From Macrocystis pyrifera (Eukaryota > Sar > Phaeophyceae > Laminariales > Laminariaceae), in NCBI GenBank assembly GCA_031763025.1, contig JASSKH010000025.1, positions 6,342,689 to 6,406,688 on the forward strand: DNA of 64,000 bases. The letters run 5' to 3'. The number at the start of each line of letters is the position of its first letter. The first letter of the stretch is position 1. The notes under the pieces were generated by a model. That model saw only the letters and a program-made list of their open reading frames with translations, had not been told where the DNA came from and ran no database searches. Made by a program: the position numbers and the translations under genes. This document shows, one piece after another, positions 1 through 9,404 of this stretch.

Positions 1-63
1 TTTGCCTTTTCTCGAATTAGGGCCACATAAGCCTTACCTCGGGGACAAGGCCAAAACCGGTCT

Positions 64-165
64 TAACCCTTTTCGTACGGCAGTCTCGTTTCGGGGACGA
101 ATTCACCCAGAATATGAGTTTTTTTGTCCGCGAAACGGAACCGCAGTCCTAAATAGGTTTAACAC
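64..165. mobile_element. Family B MITE, diverged
   Basis: TTAACCCTTTTCGTACGGCAG to CCGCAGTCCTAAATAGGTTTAA; the two arms match with several mismatches. Confidence 0.75.
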
Positions 166-412
166 CTGAAGAACTGTTAACGCCTTAAGCACTGCAACCG
201 TTTTCTTGGGACCCACTATTAACACTTGGCATCAGCGTAGGACTTTTTTTTTGTCAGTAGTGTACGGTAAAGGGTTAAAGCCGGAAAAAATCGCTCGGGA
301 TAAGGCGGAAACCGGCCTTGAAGCGGGAAAAAAAATCGCTTGGACAGCACCACACGTACCGAGTTTACAAAAATCGGGGCAAGCCGATTGGCCCTGCCTT
401 ATCTCTACTTTA

Positions 413-1187
413 GGCCGTTTCCTATGCGGTTCGATTTTTGAGCTTCAGATTTTGACCCGATGGCATTTTCAGATACGAGCTTGACAAATCGAAAGGGCCT
501 TCCTATGCGGAAAAAATCAGATTTATTGTGCGTGTAGAGATTCGAGCAAACGCCGAGACGAACTGCTGTTTTTGTGATTTTGCGCCGCGAAGAGACGCGC
601 TGGGCGCGCTGCCCTGCGCGTAGGACCCAAGCGTCCGAGCTCACGCTGACTGCCTCTAGTCTGGTGGCGAAGAGATGTGGCAAGTGCGCTAGAGACAACC
701 TGTCTTGGTATTTTGTGTTTGATTTTGTGACTTGACTTGCTGCTGCTGCTGTTCAGCTGCAGTGTAGTCTACGAGTACGTATCCACGGAGAGGCGCGTGC
801 CGAGTGCTCTTCTCTTGATCTCTAGGCCCGAGCCCGCGCCAGCCGACTCTAGTCTGGCCACGGAGGGACGCGCCGTCCGCGCGTCGGGCGCGAAGCAACG
901 TCGTTATACAGCTGTATCACCGTCCAACTCGTCGATCGTTCCGCTGCTGTTTGCTGTCGTGGATAATATCTTGAATTTAGAGAGCATGCCATTTTTCGAT
1001 TTGAAAATCTGATGACCCAGGTCGTCGGATTTTGGCCCAAAATCCGACGACTTGGGTCATCGGATTCTCAAATCGAAAAATTTCCGGTCGGATTTTGCAT
1101 AATCGGACTGCATAAGTAGGGTCATTCGATTTTGGGATCGAAAAATACAAATCTGAAGCTCGAAATCGAACCGCATAGGAAACGGCC
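413..1187. mobile_element. Non-autonomous PIF/Harbinger-type element, 775 bp
   Basis: Terminal inverted repeats begin GGCCGTTTCCTATGCGGTTC on both ends (413 onward; reverse complement ending 1187) and are flanked by the 3-bp duplication TTA (410-412, 1188-1190). TTA/TAA duplications with GG-starting ends are characteristic of PIF/Harbinger. No transposase is encoded. A nearly perfect 43-bp-arm palindrome (991-1077) lies inside. Confidence 0.7.
991..1077. repeat. Palindrome with ~43-bp arms
   Basis: TTTTCGATTTGAAAATCTGA on the left pairs with TCGGATTCTCAAATCGAAAA on the right. The centre is GGATTTTGG|CCCAAAATCC near 1036, with only a few mismatches. Confidence 0.85.
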
Positions 1188-1342
1188 TTAGTCCTATCCA
1201 TAACTGCCTTACCGCGGGGTACACATTACTGCTGTAGTACATAGCATGAGGAGCTGTATACCTGGTGTCAAATATACATCACCTAAAACCCGGATTTGTG
1301 AGCCGACAAGATTCACGATCAACACCCAATCGTCAGATGCCG

Positions 1343-1452
1343 TTATTACGGGGGGCCATAGTAAATAGGGCCTACGGTACACAAAAAATGTTATATATTT
1401 CCCTATTTTTACTAACAATATTTGGTCCCATTAACTATGCCCCCCCGTAATA
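1343..1452. mobile_element. Family A MITE (~110 bp palindrome)
   Basis: Type description for the family: both ends read TATTACGGGGGACCATAG or TATTACGGGGGTCCATAG, inward, followed by TAAATAGGACC. The centre is AT-rich (TATATATTTACCTATTTTTACTAACAATATTTGG). Ends are flanked by TA, compatible with Tc1/mariner-type insertion. No coding capacity. Confidence 0.85.
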
Positions 1453-1574
1453 GCCGATTAACTTATTTTACCGTAGCCGCTATATAACCCTTTCACGACT
1501 GAAGCCCCCCCCCCCCCCTTGAAGGAAAGAACACTCAAATTCTAAGCCGCTCTCCCCCCCAAAACGGGACTTCA

Positions 1575-1865
1575 GCATCCAAAGGGTTGAGTCGGCTGGC
1601 GACGCCAGACGACTTGCCGACTCAAGCAAGCCGAGCGGAGCGAGCCAAATCAGCCCCCCCACGGTCCAAGGAGCTCCCCCCCCCCCCCCCCCCCCCCGCC
1701 CGAAAAACACAAATATATCCCGCATGCAGCAATCCTTCCTCTACCAGTATCGGAAACCCAACAAGTTGGGTAGTCGGTACCTCCGGGTAACGACAAACTA
1801 TAAATCCGACTATTAATATTAATAATTGAAGGGTTCAAAGTCGTGCCGACTCACAGCTCCACAAA
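1575..1865. repeat. Family M dispersed repeat, copy without insertion
   Basis: Shares GACTTGCCGACTCAAGC, GGAGCTC..GCCCGAAAAA, GGAAACCCAA, TAGTCGG and GTCGTGCCGACTCACA with 2105-2510. Contains a ~23-nt C run (1675-1697). Confidence 0.7.
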
Positions 1866-1870
1866 ACGCG

Positions 1871-2023
1871 GCTTTCGGAGAATATAAACTTGTATGCATG
1901 CGCACGCACAACCATGAACAAAATATATTCCATCGGATAACCGAGTAAAAAAAATTGCTTTCGGAGAATAAACTTGTATGCGCACAACCATGAACAAAAT
2001 ATATTCCATCGGATAACCGAGTC
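1871..2023. repeat. Two-unit tandem repeat, ~85-bp period
   Basis: GCTTTCGGAGAATA..AACTTGTATGC and CCATGAACAAAATATATTCC with ATCGGATAACCGAGT occur twice, nearly identical. Confidence 0.85.
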
Positions 2024-2104
2024 AACTTTTTAGATCAGGTTAATCTGCAGGATTTCACGACTAAGACCGAATCGGTAGGCCCTGATAGCCGACTAACTGG
2101 CTCA

Positions 2105-2510
2105 ATTCAGCAAGTCGGTTGGCTAGGCCAGCTGATGACAAGCCGACTTGCCGACTCAAGCCGGGCGAGCGAAACGCGCCAGATCAGTCCTGCCCGGCAA
2201 CAAAGGGAGCTCGCCCGAAAAAGGAAAATAAGTATTCCGCCTTGAATGATCCTCCCTACAAATATGGAAACCCAATTAGTCGGATAGTCGGCCACCCCAG
2301 GAAACGACTAGCTACTACTGTACGTAGTCCAACTAATGACTACTATACGGGGGACCATAGTAAAGAGGACCTACGGTACACACCAAAACGTATATATTTA
2401 CGTATTATTACTAGAACTATTTGGTCCTATTTACTAAGGTCCCCCCCCGTAAGACAGTAGTCGGTGACCCAAGTCGTGCCGACTCACACAGCTCTGAAAA
2501 TTGTGGTAGA
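2105..2510. repeat. Family M dispersed repeat, copy carrying a MITE
   Basis: Same blocks in the same order as the copy ~530 bp upstream, interrupted at 2343-2455 by a family A element. Confidence 0.7.
2343..2455. mobile_element. Family A MITE nested in a family M repeat
   Basis: Inserted between GACTAC and GACAGTAGTCGGTG of the second family M copy; the first M copy (1575-1865) has no insertion at the matching place. Confidence 0.85.
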
Positions 2511-2839
2511 ACACAGCCGGGGATCGCGAAGGTTCCGGGCAGTTCGCGGACATTTCGGATAAGTTCCTTAATTCACGAGACTCGTCGGTCAGAAAATGTT
2601 GGGCCGAGCCCACAAGCATAGGCAGCAAGCAGCATGCGCACAGGGGCGGTACAGGGGCGGTACGTACGTCTGCCCGCTCGTTGGAACTTCTTCAGAAGTG
2701 CCCGCATACAATGGAGGCTGTTTCGACGAGGTAGGGTATTGATGACACTACGTAGACTAAGACTACCAAGCGTAGATATTATTAAATGATAGTTTGTTTT
2801 TTTTTTCTCCTGACGGGTGTGTTTCAGCTTCGGCTACCG
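2511..2839. other. Intergenic, no feature seen
   Basis: A short duplicated CAGGGGCGGTA near 2,640; otherwise nothing recognisable. Confidence 0.4.
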
Positions 2840-2937
2840 ACCGTTTTTTAGGACTGCAGTCTCATTTTGGGGACGAACTACCTAAAATTTGAGTGGTATG
2901 TCTCCAAAACCGAACTGCAGTCCTAAAAAGGATCAAC
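2840..2937. mobile_element. Family B MITE, ends worn
   Basis: CGTTTTTTAGGACTGCAGTC to GAACTGCAGTCCTAAAAAGG; no intact TTAA flank. Confidence 0.7.
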
Positions 2938-2981
2938 TACCCCGACCCGGAACTCTACAACCTTATATATATCCCTGACCT

Positions 2982-3077
2982 TGACCCACTGCAGTACTGC
3001 AGTCCCGTTCGGGAGACAAATCACTCAAATTCCAAGTAGTTTGACGCCGAAACGGGACTGCAGTGCTAAACGGGTTC
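2982..3077. mobile_element. Family B MITE, diverged
   Basis: TGACCCACTGCAGTACTGCA to CGGGACTGCAGTGCTAAACG, about 45 bp after the previous copy. Confidence 0.65.
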
Positions 3078-3296
3078 CACCGTTTGTCTGTGGTACGCCG
3101 TGAAATATGGGTTTGTCCGGCGCGCGTGTTCCACCTTTCTCGGCGACTTGGCGACTCCTGAAAGGATGCCGCCCTGGTAGCCGGCCGGAAAAATCGTCTC
3201 ACCTGTTCCTCACACCTCGGACAGATCATCGATTATCGCTTGATTTGAACAATTTCAAGGCAGAAAAATATTCCCGATATCATGCGTATGACCTAG

Positions 3297-3591
3297 AGTA
3301 GCTCATGTCACTGGGTGGGGCCCGTACGTACAAGCTGCACGATCTACTACAGCAGCAGTAGCACATGTTTCCTGGGTTCGATCTGTGCTGTTACGGGAGA
3401 CAACAGTAAATAGGACCTACGGTACACACAAAAACCTATATATATATATTTCCCTGTTTCTACTAACGATATTTGGTCATATTTACTACGGTCCCCCGTA
3501 ATAGTATGCAGATCCTGCACCACCTCTCACAACGGTAATTGAGGAACTAGATGATCTATCTGTAGACAGATCAGATAGATCACGATCTGTG
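3297..3591 (+). repeat. Family F dispersed repeat with nested MITE
   Basis: From GTAGCTCATGT through CCTGCACCACCTCTCACA to the self-complementary GATCTATCTGTAGACAGATC. The host of the family A insertion at 3391-3504. Confidence 0.75.
3391..3504. mobile_element. Family A MITE nested in a family F repeat
   Basis: Splits CTGTGCTGT from CAGATCCTGCACC. Two other F copies (47,731 and 5,529 on the minus strand) are uninterrupted here, so this is a filled site with matching empty sites. Confidence 0.88.
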
Positions 3592-3730
3592 GCAAGTATG
3601 CAAATCTTGAAAAACTCTGGGCGCTCACGGCTTGTTCCAGAAAGGCGATGAGCGCAACAAAGCGCCCCCGCGAGTTGAGCTGGAAGCTAAAAGTGGCAGT
3701 CGGTAAAAAGCACACGTACACACTCCTACG

Positions 3731-3845
3731 GTTACGGGGGGACGAAGGAATCAAGACACAATATGCTCACTAAAAATACTGGAATATACAGCAGTGTTTT
3801 GTGTGTGTGACGGGTCCTGATTACTGCGGTCCCCGATAATAATAG
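3731..3845. mobile_element. Family A MITE, strongly diverged
   Basis: Ends GTTACGGGGGGAC and GTCCCCGATAATA are recognisable but the interior is heavily mutated, suggesting an old copy. Confidence 0.6.
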
Positions 3846-3847
3846 CG

Positions 3848-3922
3848 TTGGATACCGTATCGGACGTTTCGATATATCGAGCTTTCGATGTATCGTACCG
3901 AACGCGGTTTTGCCTTCCATCC
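3848..3922. repeat. Family K dispersed repeat (TATCG/TTTCGAT-rich)
   Basis: CGTATCGGACGTTTCGATAT ... ACCGAACGCGGTTTTGCC, matching 28,878-29,060. Confidence 0.6.
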
Positions 3923-4086
3923 CCAGTGGCTTGATCCCGTGATTTCTATGCAGATACTGATCGCAAGATTCCATGCATCAAATATCGAAATCGTATTCAA
4001 AACGGTAGTTTTTTTTCGCGAGTTTTTCGCGCTTATCGTATCGGCATCGTGCCTGACGAAAAATATTATTGCTACGAATGCACACA

Positions 4087-4310
4087 TACCGTATCACACT
4101 AGGGTGATAAGATAACACACCCCCTCCGACGATTTTCAGAGCTGGGTTTCTCGACAACGGGGAGGGCGTACTGAGTACGACGAGCGATGCGTTTATGAAA
4201 CCTTTTCGACGAAATATTTCCAACGCCACCATTCTCATTGTGTGTGCCCCCCTTAAGACATGTTTTGGAGGAAAACGGGTCTGAAATTCGTCCCAGGTGG
4301 TGTGTTATAT
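4087..4310. repeat. Family E inverted-repeat element
   Basis: CCGTATCACACTAGGGTGAT and AACACACCCCCTCCGACGA on the left; GGTGGTGTGTTATATTGATT on the right is its partial inverse. Related copies at 41,958 and 59,278. Confidence 0.55.
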
Positions 4311-5349
4311 TGATTATAGTATGCGGCATATCAACTGTACTTTTTGTTCCTCATGCTCAGCATGGGTTGCGATGTTGCGATAACCCAGGAATCATCAATC
4401 GACATATTTAGGACTCCATGGACCGCTCGAAAATTCAATCGCGTAGAAAGAAAATTCCAAGCAAATTCCATACGCCACAGAACCACAGCAGTGCTGAGGG
4501 ACACCCGCTTGACCCCTGGTACAGTAAGGTATTATTGTGGAAGCATATAAGCCCGTGGGGTAATAGCTTCACGGGGAAAATAGGCACTGAGGGGTGAAAT
4601 TCGACGTACTCAGTGCTGTAGAGTGTTCAAGTTTTTTCCTGGCGGCTTAAGCTCAAGCGGTTGAAATCCAGCCGCGGCACAACTTTAAAACCAGCAATCA
4701 GTATACACAGAATAAAGACCTAAAAGAATGAAACTACTGCTGTACTGTAGAATCGGGTACTGCTGGAGAACGTCAGGATCATAATGCGCGCCCAAAATTG
4801 AGCGCAAACTACTTGAGGTACTCTATTCAGAACCAGACAAGCGTTGCGTTGTAGTATATAGACTTACAAAAGAGCAAAGGTCGTTCCTAACGAAACAAGA
4901 ACAAAAACAAACCATGCATGAACTACTCGTACGATAAATAACGCCATTCTTTTTTTTTTTAAACGGTGCACGAATCGCCATTGTTTCGTAATCACGAATC
5001 GTTTTTCTTGTTTTTCCGTTCGTCATTAGGTCTCGTACATTCGTTAGAATTCGTATATACTAACCTCCCGAAGGGGTACATGCGAAACTGTATGGGAATC
5101 GCATTCATATTTCGGAGACAACCGCACTTGGAATCAGGGATGCGTGTCACGCATTACGCGCACGCTCTCGCAATCGCAAATACACGCGTCCGTTCCCAAA
5201 GTTCTCGCCATGACTCGCGGGAATAAAAAAAATATATATATTAACCCAAGATGGGGATACGCCTCCTTACGAGGGAAATTGAAAAATCCATCTCACAGCT
5301 AGAGGTGTGCGTTTCAACCTTTCAACTTCAATCCAAACCTCGTAAATAT
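4311..5349. other. Intergenic, no gene recognised
   Basis: AT-richer sequence with short unsupported frames; one TACTGCTGTA motif at 4736. Confidence 0.4.
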
Positions 5350-5530
5350 CATGATCTATCTGATCTGTCTACAGATAGATCATCTAGTTCATTCATCACC
5401 TGCGGTTGTCAGAGGTTGTGTGTGCAGCATCTGCAGCAGTACGTACCCAACCCATGAAACTTGTCCTACGACTGCTGTAGATCATTCAGCAGATGGTACG
5501 GGTCCCAGCCGGCAACATGAGCTACTACGA
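5350..5530 (-). repeat. Family F repeat, uninterrupted
   Basis: Reverse orientation: GATCTGTCTACAGATAGATC through GAGCTACTACGAG; its middle shows no MITE. Confidence 0.7.
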
Positions 5531-5656
5531 GGTATACTCACAGCAGCGCGAGTAGCTCTTACACAATCGAGATTATAGCTCTGCCTCGAAAATATCTATT
5601 AATACCCACCACTCTGTCCCGTAATATAAGGAACATTTCTACCTGGTGATGAATAT

Positions 5657-5767
5657 TATTACGGGGGACCATAGTAAATAGGATCAAATATTGTTAGTAA
5701 AAATAGGTAAATATACAGGTTTTTTATGTATACCATAGGTCCTACTAACTATGGTTCCCCGTAATAG
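5657..5767. mobile_element. Family A MITE
   Basis: Intact palindrome from TATTACGGGGGACCATAG to GGTTCCCCGTAATAG. Confidence 0.85.
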
Positions 5768-5865
5768 TACAGAAATGGTCCCTATATTTCAGGCCACCAG
5801 TGGTACGGACAAACGGGGAATCGATGAAATGTCCAATAAGGTATGCTACAAAATCCAACCAGATG

Positions 5866-5962
5866 TTAACCCTTTTCGTACTGCAGTCCCGTTTGGGGAA
5901 AAAACACTCAAAATTAGTGTGATTTGTTCTCAAAACGGGACTGCAGTTCTTCAAGGGGTTAA
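5866..5962. mobile_element. Family B MITE with intact TTAA on both sides
   Basis: Best type copy: TTAA (5866-5869), CCCTTTTCGTACTGCAGTCC inward, and the reverse complement ending AAGGGG then TTAA (5959-5962). A TTAA duplication with CCC-starting ends is the piggyBac signature. The core is GTTTTGGGGACAAAC..GTTTGTCCCCAAAAC in the consensus. Non-coding. Confidence 0.85.
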
Positions 5963-6320
5963 GACACACCGCCCGCAACGAACAACAATCAGCAGCATGC
6001 TAATAATACTCGCAACTGAGGCGCGCCCACACCAAAACGTTGATGAGGCTGCTGCTGCTGCTGCTGCTGCCAAAGACGTCAGGAGACAGAACTTTCAAAA
6101 CCTCGACAGACAGCAACTTTATCTTGACATGCCTTGACCGATACCAAACTACTAGTTTTTAGTTTGGGACACTCGGCCATACACTCTTATTTGACAGCGC
6201 CAGCCACGTTCTGCGATGCGTGACATGACTCCTGGCATCTTTGGCTGCTGCTGCCGTGTCCTTCATTCTTCTCGCCGCTTCTTTCGGGATCCAAAAAGGG
6301 TCCGAATTCAACGCTTTTCC

Positions 6321-6429
6321 TATTACGGGGGAACATAGTAAATAGGCCCAAATTTTGTTAGCAAAAATACGGAAATATATAGGCTTTTGTGTGTACCGTA
6401 GGTCCTATTTACTATGGCCCCCCGTAATA
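6321..6429. mobile_element. Family A MITE, first of an adjacent pair
   Basis: TATTACGGGGGAACATAG to GGCCCCCCGTAATA; only 11 bp separate it from the next copy. Confidence 0.85.
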
Positions 6430-6440
6430 CTGACTACTAC

Positions 6441-6549
6441 TATTACGGGGGTCCATAGTTAACGGGACCAAATTTTGTTAGTAAAAATAGGCAAATATAT
6501 AGGTTTTTATGTACACCATGGGTCCTGTTAACTATGGACCCCCGTAATA
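6441..6549. mobile_element. Family A MITE, second of an adjacent pair
   Basis: The GGGGGTCCATAGTTAACGG subtype, whereas its neighbour is of the GGGAACATAGTAAATAGG subtype, so the pair arose by two insertions rather than by duplication. Confidence 0.85.
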
Positions 6550-7066
6550 ATATTCCTACTGCTGTAGTCGTGTGCGTTGTGTTCACAAACCATTATTTTC
6601 CACTCAACGATCTTGATGAGTACACGCAGTGTCCGTCCTGTGAGTATATAGTATATCACAGAAAATATATCACAGTATTCCAAGCGATTTGTCCGACAAA
6701 AAGTGGGACCCAGTCACGGGTTCGTACACAAAAAAATAAGAATAATTCGCTACCCCTACCATTTTGTTTAGTTCCAGCCAGGGGGGGGGGGGGTATCCTA
6801 AAATCAAGCTAAAACTACTGAAATATGACGAAAATCCCAGCCCACTACGACGTACGAAGTTCGTATTCAATTCCGACACGGTGGCGAGTGTGGCTCTGTT
6901 TTCTCATATATATTTATATGTACCAGGAAAAAAATATTTCTCCACCCCTGACTCAGTTGCGAAAAAGTTGACCCTTGTGTCACGTTTGGGACTCACGTTG
7001 TGTTCCATTCGAAAAACTTCAAGCGCTTGGCCGCAGAAAAAGTGGACCCCAGTTGTGAAAAGTGCT

Positions 7067-7175
7067 GCTACGGGAGACCATAGTAAATAGGACCTACGGT
7101 ACACACGAAACCCATATATATTTGCCTACTTTTACTAACAATATTTGGTCCTATTTACTATGGTTTCCCGTAATA
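7067..7175. mobile_element. Family A MITE
   Basis: GCTACGGGAGACCATAG to GGTTTCCCGTAATA. Confidence 0.82.
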
Positions 7176-7431
7176 TTATATCAACAAAGCCTCGCTTTTA
7201 CTCTTTTTTGTGGGGGGGGGACCAATGCATATTTACATGTATGAAAAAGCGACCGTAAAACGACGAGGAAAACGCGTGCAGCACTACAGACAAGTGCATG
7301 CCGCGAGTGACGCAACAAACGCCTCCGTACATGCCAGTTTGGCCACATTTTTTTTACGCCAGCGTCCCGGCTTGCTTGCTTTGCTTGTCTCGTGTGGCCG
7401 ACGTTTTTTTTTTTTTTTTTTTCCCCCTCCT

Positions 7432-7552
7432 CTATTACGGGGGTCTATAGTTAACAGGACCTATGGTATACATAAAAAAAACTACCAGGTATATATTTAC
7501 CTATTTTTTACTGACAATATTTGGTCCTATTTACTATGGACCCCCGTAATAG
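7432..7552. mobile_element. Family A MITE, slightly enlarged
   Basis: CTATTACGGGGGTCTATAG to GGACCCCCGTAATAG, with extra A/T bases in the centre; follows a pyrimidine tract at 7,405-7,430. Confidence 0.82.
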
Positions 7553-8381
7553 TCTCAAAATGGGTTACGTTCCGAGATAGTGACAAAATCAGTGCCAACT
7601 TCGTTGTTATCAAACGCCTGCGAGGAGCGTGAGCGCCCAGCAATGAGAGAATGTCAGGGTCAAGCTGCGCCCATGCTCTATTACAGGCACACCAGCCAGG
7701 GATGCGTATTTCCCGGAAGCGGCAATTACCCGAAATTAATAGAGCTAAAAAATATATTTTGTTTCGTGCTATCGGTATAGAGGAAAATTCGGCGTATCCT
7801 TTATTATCCCCCCTGCCAACCAAAACGCCCCACATATAGCATAGCAGCCCCTGTTTTTTTCCCCGTTTAGGCTGTTGACGAACAGCAGTTCACGTCTACG
7901 ATACCTGGTAGTATTTACGGTGTTTCCGAACCCCCAAACATCCATTATTTTTCAAGTCGACGAGGGCAAGGAAAACGCATAGAAAAGAAGTTGAAAAAAT
8001 AACTGCAACCATCTCAACATGCTTGGAATTCTCAGGTTGTGGGCAACTGCTATAATGTACCAGGTACCAGGTATATACATATGCAGCACCGAAGAAAAGG
8101 AAGGCCCGAAGGGATGAACGAATCGTACACTCAGGATGCATGCCGTACATGGGCTGCCGGGGATTTTATTGCTTGTCCCCGGCTCGGAGTGACGCCTTAC
8201 TGCTGTCCATGGACAAGAGGAAACACAGGATTTTTCCGGAAAAGGCTGAAAATGGCTGCTTCTTGAAAAAAAATCCGTTTCACCTCCGTAAATGTCGCAT
8301 TGAAACTCGGACCGCAACTTGTATCGTCCAGTCACGCAGTGGGCAGTAATCGTCACTTTCCGTCGTCACTTTCACCCTCTC
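7553..8381. other. Intergenic, no gene recognised
   Basis: Contains TACCAGGTACCAGGTA near 8,056 and a single TACCTGGTA near 7,903. Frames on both strands are short and overlap one another without codon bias. Confidence 0.4.
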
Positions 8382-8480
8382 AAAAACCATTTTAGAACTG
8401 CAGTCTCGTGTTGGGGACAACCTACTTAGAATTTGAGTATTTTTGTCCGCTAAACGGGACTGCAGTCCTAAAAGGGTTAA
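8382..8480. mobile_element. Family B MITE
   Basis: CATTTTAGAACTGCAGTCTC to GGACTGCAGTCCTAAAAGGG with TTAA kept on the right (8477-8480). Confidence 0.8.
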
Positions 8481-9092
8481 CATGGTTTGACCGTATACCA
8501 TGACGTAAGAAACCACCCCGGGGGATAGCAAAATCAATGTTTGGTTTTTTTTTTTTCATCGCTGGGGGTGGTTGCCTGTGTTGGGGTGGAAGGGTGGTAC
8601 TGCTGGACCTCCTACTGCCGTCTTGTACGTCATAGCAGGTACCTGATACCAGGTACGAGGTACACGGCAAGGGATCTCTAATATTAATAGTATTCCACAA
8701 GTATCATCCTAATTCCCGGAAAGTATTATACTCGTATACGATACTATACCAAGTAGTCTATATAGTATATTAATAGTTCAAAGTTGATGTCGTGCATACA
8801 CACAGGCATTCACAAAAACGACGATTTTCATCGGACCTGGTATCCTAGAGGCGAAGAGCCCAAGAAGCCTGTGCTCACCAACATAGTCTAGGCTAGGTAT
8901 CGCGGAACAGAATACCTGCATTTCTCGTCATAGCTCGTTCGAGTTGGTGGTGGTGTTGTGCTGCTGTGTTCGCTTGATCGGGAACTAGAACGTCGAAACG
9001 CCGGCCCTGGTTTTTCTTCTATTTGGGCCCGGCGGACGTTTCGGGCAAAAACTCGAAAAGGGTCTCTACCTCTATTTCAGCAATAGAAGCAC

Positions 9093-9204
9093 TTATTACG
9101 GGGGTCCATAGTTAATAGGACCTTTGGTATACATAAAAAACCTATATATTTACCTATTTTTACTCACAATATTTGGTCCTATTTACTGTGGTCCTCCGTA
9201 TTAG
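9093..9204. mobile_element. Family A MITE
   Basis: TTATTACGGGGGTCCATAG to GGTCCTCCGTATTAG. Confidence 0.82.
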
Positions 9205-9288
9205 CAGTGTTCGTTCGTAATGAATGCCATAATGACGTACCTGGTACCTGTTACCACCCACAAGAACAAACCGGAACCTACGAGTTGG

Positions 9289-9404
9289 TATACTACATAG
9301 GCCATAGTAAATAGGACTAAATATTGGTAGAAAAAATAGGCAAATATATAGGTTTTTATGTACATCATAGGTCCTATCAACTATGGTCCTCCGTATCATA
9401 ATAG
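9289..9404. mobile_element. Family A MITE, left end eroded
   Basis: The left G run is lost (GTATACTACATAGGCCATAG); the right end GGTCCTCCGTATCATAATAG carries a small insertion. Confidence 0.75.

Noticed and set aside
6321-6549. CRISPR-like array from two adjacent repeats
   Set aside because: The repeats are palindromic MITEs of different subtypes with an 11-bp gap; the setting is eukaryotic.
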